Below are positions 56,643 through 64,000 of a stretch of 64,000 nt of DNA, piece after piece. The notes below the pieces were generated by a model. It did not search any database and was not told the origin of the DNA. It worked only from the letters and a program-made list of their open reading frames with translations. Source of the stretch: Sphaerosporella brunnea (Eukaryota > Ascomycota > Pezizomycetes > Pezizales > Pyronemataceae); the NCBI GenBank assembly GCA_008704415.1, contig VXIS01000052.1:124001-188000 (forward strand), read 5' to 3'. Numbering within the stretch: position 1 is the first letter of the stretch; every line of letters starts with the position of its first letter. Position numbers and translations under genes: made by a program.

Positions 56643-56762
56643 CGGCTGACTGCGCTAGTGGTGACCGGCCCGTACCGCTTTTGCTTAGGCCCCAAAGGCT
56701 GAGAGTGGTGGGTCCCTTGAAATGAGCTGTGGTTGGAACTGTTCTCAAGATGGATCTACAAA

Positions 56763-58318
56763 CTACCAGTCAATCTTTTCCACCTTGATCCCCTTCAACC
56801 GCTCAATAACGGTCTTCAACCTCGCAACCGCCTCCTCCAACATCGGCAACGCCACCTCCTTCCCCTCCGCCGCATCCTCCATCAATCCGAATCCCCGCAC
56901 ATACCGTTCCTGCTCATTCTCAAAATATAGATAACTCGTGGCCATCCTAAGTCTATAGCGGCCGGCGGGGGGGCCGTCCATATCATCCTCACCAAACGCG
57001 GTCCCCGGCAGCGTAGCAACCCCAAACTCCCGTATCAACCACTTCGCAAGCGCGTTGCTGTCGTGGACACCGAGATATTGCAGCTGTGCGGTCCAAGGGG
57101 AGAAGGAGGGGTACAGATAGAATGCGCCTTGGGGCTCGGGAACGTCGAGACCTAGTCCGGCTAATGCGGAATACAGCCGCGTTGTGCAGGCGCGGTGCAG
57201 AGTCACCGCCCGCTGCCGGTAGAGATCCATTTCTGCGCTCGGCTGGAAAGCGAGAGCGGCCGCTTTTTGTGCGGGTGCTGAGGCGGCGGACCAGTTTTCG
57301 GAGGCGTATGAGAGGACTGCGGACTGTAGCGCTTGGCCGGCCACGCTGCGTGGGAAGATTGAATAACCGATGCGCCAGCCGCCCGCGGAGTAGGTCTAGG
57401 GGATGTATTGGTCAGTTTTTTTCGCTTGTCAACCAGTTTGGGGGTGCGGGTAGGCAGACCTTGGAAAGGCCGCCGGTGATGATACAGGTCGTGGATTGGC
57501 CCTCGTTCTCCGTGGTCAGTTGCGTGTAAGGGCTCAAACGGGAAAAGTCGGGGTCGTAGCAGAGGTCTGAATATATCTCATCAGAGATCAGCACAATCCC
57601 CTTCCCCCGGCAGAAGTCGCTGATGACGGTTATTGTGGCTTCGTCGAACGCCCGGCCAGTCGGGTTTGACGGGGTGTTGGTGAGCATGATCCGAGGATTT
57701 GCTCCAGCTGCGATTGCTCCATCAAAAGCTGCGTTCAGAGAGGTTTCTGGCTCTTCTGATTAGTTTTCTGTTTTTGAGATTGGTGAGATGGATGCAGGCC
57801 CGGAAGCTTACCAGTGATGGTGTGCCTGTCGTCCTCCGTCTCCACCCAAAACAACTGCTTGCCAGCATGGTTCACCTGCGGCCCATAACTGACCCAGCTT
57901 GGGCGAGGCAACAAAACATCACCCTCAAGGATATCAAACAAGGCAAACAACAGTGGCTTCGAGCCAGGAGCCACGACCACTTGCTCCGGCTCAACCAAGA
58001 CGCCTAGACGCCTCGTACTGAAGGTGGCGATAGACTATCCCATCAGCCCCGGCCGCAAGAAAGAGGGAGATCTAGAAAACTTACTTCCCGCAACTCGGAA
58101 AGTCCTGCAACTGGCATGTAGGAGGTTGACGCCACGTGCTTCCTGTGCTCGTCCAAAATTGCGGGTGGAAGTGGGAATGTGGCTTCTCCAAACCCCAGGT
58201 GAACCACGTTTTGCCCTGATGCTCGCGCTTCCGCTACGAGCTCGTTGATTTCGAGGGTTGGCGAGATTTTCATGGTTGCGGCCTGCGGCCGGATAATGGA
58301 GGGCAAAATAATGCTCAT
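56763..58318 (-). CDS. class I/II PLP-dependent aminotransferase
   Basis: Four exons, 58085-58318, 57812-58034, 57460-57746 and 56763-57395 (introns of 50, 65 and 64 nt, branch sites GCTGAT, ACTAAT and ACTGAC), give 458 aa. It transfers amino groups using pyridoxal phosphate; the substrate cannot be told, aspartate-type being the closest family. Motifs: VVHLGFGEATFPLPP near the N-terminus, EPEQVVVAPGSKPLLFALFD, RPSWVSYGPQV, NTPSNPTGRAF (Asn binding PLP), LISDEIYSDLCYD (Asp/Tyr), TGGLSK (Schiff-base Lys, right at an exon end), AGGWRIGY (Arg) and RYRLRMATSYLYFEN (substrate-carboxylate Arg). Divergent from the Zn2Cys6 regulator. A TATAAAA box lies about 68 bp upstream of the start. Confidence 0.92.
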
Positions 58319-58519
58319 GCTTTGCCGAGATCACTGAATATAATGGGTGTAAAAATTGTGTGGATAGATGCAGCATTGAGGGGATTTTATACACAGCTCA
58401 AGCCCAATTGTTTGACGTTGGCAAAACGCCGAAACGCCGAGCAAGCCCTAACCCACGGCGCGTCTAGTCAAAAATCACCGAAGTATTCCCGTCGGCCCCT
58501 TTCCTCGTTCCTCACCGCC
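58319..58519. promoter_or_regulatory. shared divergent promoter, aminotransferase and Zn2Cys6 regulator
   Basis: Only 201 bp separate the two start codons. On the minus strand TGTATAAAATCC (58383-58394) is a good TATA box for the aminotransferase. At 58429-58439 two CCG triplets lie in direct repeat with a 5-bp gap (CCGAAACGCCG), and further CCG/CGG triplets occur at 58325 and 58493. CGG triplets are typical half-sites for Zn2Cys6 proteins, so auto- and co-regulation is plausible, but inferred. Confidence 0.6.
58384..58390 (-). promoter_or_regulatory. TATA box of the aminotransferase gene
   Basis: TATAAAA read on the minus strand lies about 68 bp upstream of the ATG at 58318, a normal spacing for a fungal TATA element. 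Confidence 0.55.
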
Positions 58520-60697
58520 ATGCCGAACACTATTCGGGCTGCCCGCACTACCCGTGCCTGCGCACGATGCCATATGCGAAAAGTGAAGGTACCGCAATTT
58601 CTGTTACTAGCCAAACTAAGAATAATTAACTGCATCTAACGTTCCCAACGAACACAGTGCAATGGCGCACAGCCCGCCTGCGCAAACTGCGTCGAAGCCG
58701 GTACGCCCTGCGAACCGCATGAACGCCGGCCCATGCGACGTGCTGTTGCACAGAAGCAATCGTATGAACTCATATCGACCAAAATGTAGTTAGCTATTTA
58801 TTGCTGACTGTGTCAGCGCCACTACTGGCGAAGAGGCGCAAAGGCGTGTCCGCTGGCTGGAGCAGGAGATGTCAAGCCACTTCAAGCACGACTTCGAGCA
58901 TATCAAGACCGGCGAAGATCTTCGGCCCTACTTCCTTGGGAGCGCGGGCTCCGGCCGTGCAACCTGCGGAACCTCAGAGGACCATGATCGCGCCGGAGCT
59001 GATATCAGCTTGTTGACACTGAATGCAACGGGGGAGATGCGCTATCTGGGGCCTTCCAGCGGCTCCTTCATTGCTCACTATGTCGCTGGTCTGGCGCGCA
59101 CGTTCGCCTCTGACGATGCCGCAGATTTGCCGGCTGGAGCTAACGCCGACGAAGAAATCGGTGAGGGTGGTGAAAGGATGTTGACCCCAGAGTTTGCGAG
59201 TATGCTTCTGGGACGGTATATGCAGTGGGTCCATTCGGTGTATCCGCTGTTCACGCCAGAGTTTCATGAGCAAGTGTTGAAGCCTCTCTGCTCCTCCCAA
59301 GCGGGTTGTGAGTCGGCACAAGATGCTACAGTAATGGCTATGTTCTATTTGATCATGGCCTTGGGGGCAGTCCACATCAAGGGGGATTCAGCTGCCGAGC
59401 AAAACCAACATAATATATCGCCGAATTCTCTGTTCACCCGAGCGCTTGCGATACTGGGCACGCTGTTGAAGACAGAGCCGTTGCCGTCGTCAAGTGTTGT
59501 TATGCCCCAGATCATCGTCTTAATCTGTATCTACGGCTCCTACAGGCCCAGCGGGAATGCACAGTGGCAGTTATCCGGGATCGCAATGCGGGTCCTCCTA
59601 CCCCCTCCCCCCGGGCCTCCCATCGTCAGCTGCTGATATCATAGCTTATGTAGATGTGCATCGAGCTCGGCCTCCACCGCGACAACAATAACTGGAAATT
59701 CACCCCGGCCGAACGCCAGCTAAGACGCTGCGTGTTCTGGACTGCATACACGGTGGAAATAACGGTGGCGTTCAATCTTGGCCGGCCCCCAAGCATCACC
59801 GAAGAACACATCGACGCAAAGCTCCCCGAGGCGGACCCCGGGCTGGCGCTGGCAGTACATCATGTTAGACATCGGCAGATACAGGCCAGAATGATGGCTT
59901 CGGTATATGGTGCCGCTGTGGCGGAATCGAATGGAGACCCGGAGGGTACGGTTGAGAATATACAGAGGGCGCTGCATGAGTGGTTTGAAGCGCTCCGCGG
60001 AATTTTTCGATGGTCGGAGGCTTCGGCTTATCCACTGGAGTAAGTAAACCCAATAACAAGCGGTGGGGAATTTCTAATGGAAAATAATAATATCAATAGA
60101 TACTGGCAGCGGCTGTATTACAGCACGATGACAGCGCTGCACCGGCCCTCCCCTCTGGTCCCCAAACCCACACTCTCCTCCGCCAAGATCTGCATCCGCT
60201 CCTCGGGGGCATATATCGAGATCCTGCACCAGCTTATGGCGCGGGTCTCGATCATGCCGCAGTCGTGGATGTTTATCCAGGGCCTATTACTCGCTGGGAC
60301 AACTATGCTTTTTACGGCGAAAACGTATGCGCAGCATATTAGCGGGGAGGAGGAGGAGGAGGGAAGATTACTGCTGGAACAGACGCTCGAGTGGGGCCGT
60401 GAATGCTCGATCGTTTTGGCGATTATGATGGAGCGCTGGCAACGTGAGGGCAATTCGCGCCTGTTGCAGAGCTTTGAGGATTTGCTGGCAGGGCTGATGA
60501 GGGATATGGTCCGCACGGTTATGAGGGGACTGTCTCATCCGCGTGTCGAGGACGAGCAGGTCCGGGCTGTAACCCCCAAGCAGTGGAACCACGGCGTAGA
60601 TGGCCAGCATGGAGAGATGGGATTCGAGGCGTGGGATGATAATTGGCTGTTTGGGGCTTTGCTTGGGGACGATGGATTCGGGAGTTTTTGGATATAG
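58520..60697 (+). CDS. Zn2Cys6 (Gal4-type) transcription factor
   Basis: Five exons, 58520-58588, 58658-58761, 58817-59591, 59654-60039 and 60100-60697 (introns of 69, 55, 62 and 60 nt), encode 643 aa. The binuclear zinc cluster is split by intron 1: RACARCHMRKVK then CNGAQPACANCVEAGTPC, with the classic C-x2-C-x6-C-x6-C-x2-C-x6-C spacing. The fungal-specific middle domain follows (MQWVHSVYPLFTPEFHEQVL, LICIYGSYRPSGNAQWQLSG, CIELGLHRDNNNWKFTPAER, CVFWTAYTVEITVAFNLGRP). The C-terminus is acidic (SGEEEEEG and WDDNWLFGALLGDDGFGSFW), fit for an activation region. Intron 3 has an atypical donor GTCCTC but is required for the frame. Divergent from the aminotransferase, a likely target. Confidence 0.92.
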
Positions 60698-61544
60698 CTT
60701 GGGGTAATGCGTAGGACAGCTCTTTGTGTACAGGACTGGGGATATTACTGCTGCTGGGCCTGAGTGACACCGCGACCGCGAGTTTTACAGTTTCAGCCTT
60801 TCAGCCTTCCAGCGCCCCATGATCAGACAGAGAGGTCGGCACCTGGTCTCTTGGGCACCGCTTTTTAGCACTGGGTGTAAACCTCCGGCTGAAAAGGCCA
60901 TGTTCCGTGAGGCTAATCCGTTTTGTTTTGTTTTGTTTTGTTTCAAATCATACAGCGTACACAAGGGCGTTAGCCCAAGTGCCTCCTATCTTGCGAATCG
61001 GAGTGAGGCCAAGGGCCTGGTATCCTGTCCCCACGGTTTTACCCGTCTGTTGGGGCTCCCCATACAAAAGAAATGCGTAAAAGCAAATTACACCATTAAA
61101 AAACACACTAAATCAGTGGTATTGGTCTCCCAATGGAGACTCAACCCGTACGTCTTCCAATCTCAGTTTCGTTGAGGAATCCTAGTACAACCGTTGTCAT
61201 CCTATCATCTCCAAACATGTCCCTCACTCTCTTTTGCCTGCGCCGTCCCCATATTCCTTCCACTCCTTTGAAGAAATCCTTGCGCTGTTTCCACCTCTTG
61301 CAGTGCAGCATGAGGTGACTTCTGAGGCCAATTCGTTCGACCAGATTTCCAGCCAGGCGCTACCAGCAAGCGGGTGATTTCCTGTGATTCACGTCTGTGG
61401 AACGAGCTTATGTGATGACTAACAGCATCAAACAGATTCAACCACGTCGAATCGCGTAACAACCGTCATTACCCCTCACCCATTCACCCCAACTCCCCAA
61501 CCACAGTTGCCAGGCGCAAGCATCTCGACATCCTCGCCGAAGCC
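60698..61544. other. gap between the regulator and the helicase gene
   Basis: No gene was seen. TTTTG repeats lie near 60921-60940. The last few hundred bases should hold the promoter of the helicase gene. Confidence 0.5.
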
Positions 61545-64000
61545 ATGATTCCTGCAACACCCCGCCCGTCGACCGCAGGAACGGCCATGGGTCCTCCGAG
61601 CATCTCCACTCCTTTGACTCGGGCTACAACACCCATGGACCTCGACCCGACTCCCGCCTCTCACCGCGGGCTCCAAACCCTCCCTTCAGAACTTCTCCTG
61701 CATCTGGCCAGCTATCTTTCCCAGCAAGATCTGGAAGCGCTTGTCAAAGCCTCGCCAGGCAATCGGAGCCTCAAAACGTTGCATCGGCTGACCTTCGGCT
61801 CGAGGAACTTTGCACCCTGGCGGCGGCGTTGGGAGATGTTCCTCCGTGCGCAAGAAGCAGGCTTAGCGGATGCTCGAGAGAAGGCCTGGAAGGCCCAATA
61901 TGGACCAGAGATTACGTCTACCGCAGCTCCGTTTGCCAGCTCGGGACAGGTGCTGAAGGATGGTACTAAGGGAGAAAGGGAAAAACACTTTGAAGCCGTC
62001 ATGGCGAGTGCATTCGAATGCTTTGGATTCTCTGCTCTGCCTGAAACTGTGCCGGTGTTGAGTCCTACCACGGAGCGGGAACGGGTGATGAGGCAGATAC
62101 GGTTGATACCAGATACGTTAAAGTTTCCGGTGGTGGATGAGGCTATGGTCTTGGAAGCTATCAGGCGCATTTTTAAAACGCTGCCGGAGGAGAAGGGATA
62201 TTTACGCCTGAAGAAGCTGGGATGTGAGGTGGATAGGTTGCGGAAAGAGCTGGAGAAGGCGACCGGTGTTCCGCCGAGGGAAGTGCAGAAAATATTCCCG
62301 CTTCATAACTTGTGGCATGACGAGGTGGAACAGATTTACCGAACCATCACGGCATACCTTTTTTTCACATCTCTAATTCCTTCGCAATTGCCAAACCTGG
62401 TCCTGCGGGCTACACCGGAGAACAAACGGGAAGCTCAATTCGACGAACAACACTACGCGCTTATAGAATACTTCTGCTTCCTAGGTTTATGGCTGGATCT
62501 ATGGGAATCGCAAACTGGGATGGTGCGCTACCCTCGTGGAGCCCAGCCACCACCTAAAAGGATCATTTTCGATGCGCAGAGCCGAAGAGTACTGGGTTGG
62601 CGGTTGAAAGAATGTGTACGCAAAGCATTTGCACTAAAGAAACCGGTCATGGGAACAATGACTGCAGGGGGAAAGGGGAACATGGGGCTGGGGAAGAGGT
62701 CTATTTCGTATCACAATATTTCTGCCCCGGATAGAAGTGGCTTTCAAAGAAGTCTTTCCTGGAGGTTGGAAGTAACAGACAGTTCCGGCTCACCACGCTC
62801 AAGCCCGAGCCCACCAGCTTCAACTCTGACAGAAGAGCAACAACGGATTGTGGACACAGATCTCGCGCGCGGGGAACTCTTGAAAGTGCGCGCATATGCT
62901 GGTACAGGAAAGACCAGGAGTCTAATCGAATATGCGAAACAACGTCCGGCAACGAAGTTTCTATACGTGGTATTCAACAAGAGCGCTGAAATCGATGCAA
63001 AGATCAAGTTCGGACCCAATGTCGATTGTTTGTTCCCCGATTCTGCGCATAAAGATTTGCTGACGAGTCATAGGTAAGACAGTACATGCCCTCGCACTGC
63101 GGGTGCTCGAGGATATCTCGCCCCGAGTGTACAACGCAAAAGCTTTGGGCACCATGCCGATTCCCGCACATTGGGGCAACAAGGACATCGTAGACCTCCT
63201 CAAACTCAGCAACGACAAAGTTATCGAGGACGCTCTGGCAGAGCCTTTGGCCCATATGCCGCCCAGCAAACGAAAGAAACGCACCACCGCCGAATCCGAG
63301 TGGGCTGCTGCTCCAAGTTACGACGGCTCACAAGCCGGTCCCCAAAAGCCCTGGCCCACTGCCTCATCAGTCGCGCAAACCGTGCGGAAAGGTCTGGAGA
63401 GTTTCTGGGCATCCAATGAGCTAGCAGTCGAAGAAAAATTCCTACCCTCCCACATGATTGAAAAACTCGGACTGAAAACTAATGTTGTGCTTGACTGGGT
63501 AAAAACGATTTGGCGAGACATCATGCACGGGCGAGCACCATGGCTTCCCCATGATGCCTACCTAAAGCTACTCCACATATATGGTGAAAATGGCGGGGAC
63601 CAAAGAGCCTTTGGAAGCTACGATATCATCATGTTCGACGAAGCACAAGATGCTAATCCGTGCATGGCGTCCATCATCCTACGTCAACAGAAACGGTCAA
63701 AAACTGCGCTGATCGTAGCCGGGGATCCGTATCAACGTATCTACGGCTTCCGCGGCGCAGGCAACGAGGCATTCGATGATACCAAGTTCCCGCCGTTGAA
63801 AACTTGCTACTTGACCTGGAGCTTCCGTTTCGGCGATGAGGTCGCAAGCATCGCCAACATCCTCCTCAGAGCAATGGGCGAAAAAGTCCCCATCAACGGC
63901 GCCCGCGCCATCGACTCCGTCCGCGCCTACTCCCCCTATCCGCCATCCTCCGGATTCATACCGCCACCCGGAGAACCTTTCACAGTAATCTTCCGCAAAA
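61545..64000 (+). CDS. fbh1: FBH1-like F-box and UvrD-type DNA helicase, 3' end beyond window
   Basis: Exons 61545-63027 and 63074 to the edge (intron 46 nt, GTTTGT...CATAG, branch GCTGAC) show at least 803 residues. Fbh1 unwinds DNA and limits Rad51-driven recombination, and its F-box links it to an SCF ubiquitin ligase. The F-box lies near residues 42-80 (LQTLPSELLLHLASYLSQQD). Helicase motifs: RAYAGTGKTRSLIEYA near 449 (Walker A), KTVHALALRVL, IIMFDEAQDANPCM near 683 (Walker B), VAGDPYQRIYGFRGAGN and CYLTWSFRFGDEVA. The later motifs V and VI lie beyond the edge. The start ATG is the first in frame and precedes a low-complexity Thr/Pro leader. No defect is seen. Confidence 0.92.

Noticed and set aside
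1..64000. CRISPR arrays, operons, riboswitches
   Set aside because: No regularly spaced direct repeats with unique spacers, and the gene structure is eukaryotic.

Overview
The window reads as nuclear DNA of a filamentous ascomycete (Pezizomycotina). Protein genes have short introns of about 46-93 nt with GT...AG ends and CTGAC/CTAAC-type branch sites. They encode typical fungal proteins: a PSTAIRE CDK, DUG2, REI1, a Zn2Cys6 regulator and an FBH1-like F-box helicase. Traces of a complex I subunit argue against budding or fission yeasts. The exact genus cannot be read from the sequence; a TE-rich genome such as a Pezizomycete would fit, but that is a guess.

Layout. 1-7.6 kb is gene-poor: a few unrecognised ORFs and one low-complexity Tyr-Ser-Pro repeat protein (4.3-5.1 kb). 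7.6-8.8 kb holds a membrane protein, followed by a decayed SNF2-type helicase (8.9-10.0 kb) and a scrap of a NACHT NTPase gene (10.1 kb). 11.7-27.1 kb is the conserved core: a Lys/Glu-tailed protein, an ALKBH1-like dioxygenase, a five-exon Cdk1, Dug2 (WD40 plus M20 peptidase), a CNNM/Mam3-type CBS protein and Rei1, with a 1.1 kb inverted-repeat element between the last two. 27-31 kb is gene-poor with a hAT-like MITE. 31.2-32.4 kb is a fungal multi-pass membrane protein. 33.6-35.3 kb is a fused wreck of a pogo-like transposase and a LINE RNase H domain. 35.4-38.5 kb has a DUF4139/MuiA-like protein and a C2H2 zinc-finger protein.

38.8-46.1 kb is a repeat trap. It holds a 349-bp MITE, a second LINE relic, a stack of three TA-flanked MITEs, decayed copies of ISD11 and of the 75/78-kDa complex I subunit side by side, and one hAT-type element inserted into another, each with a perfect 8-bp target duplication. 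46.1-52.4 kb shows no convincing gene. 52.4-64 kb is gene-dense again: a DUF1365 protein, a small charged protein, tRNA-Lys(CTT), a class I/II aminotransferase divergent from a Zn2Cys6 regulator across a 201-bp shared promoter, and the 5' part of an FBH1-like F-box/UvrD helicase running off the right edge.

How the genes relate: most are unlinked housekeeping genes (cell cycle, glutathione turnover, ribosome biogenesis, DNA/RNA repair, metal homeostasis). The one pair that looks functionally coupled is the aminotransferase and its divergent regulator. I did not find a convincing new multi-gene system. The most unusual material is the nested transposon stack and the decayed ISD11/NUO78 pair. 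All exon models were drawn by eye from splice signals and reading frame and were not checked against transcripts or databases.
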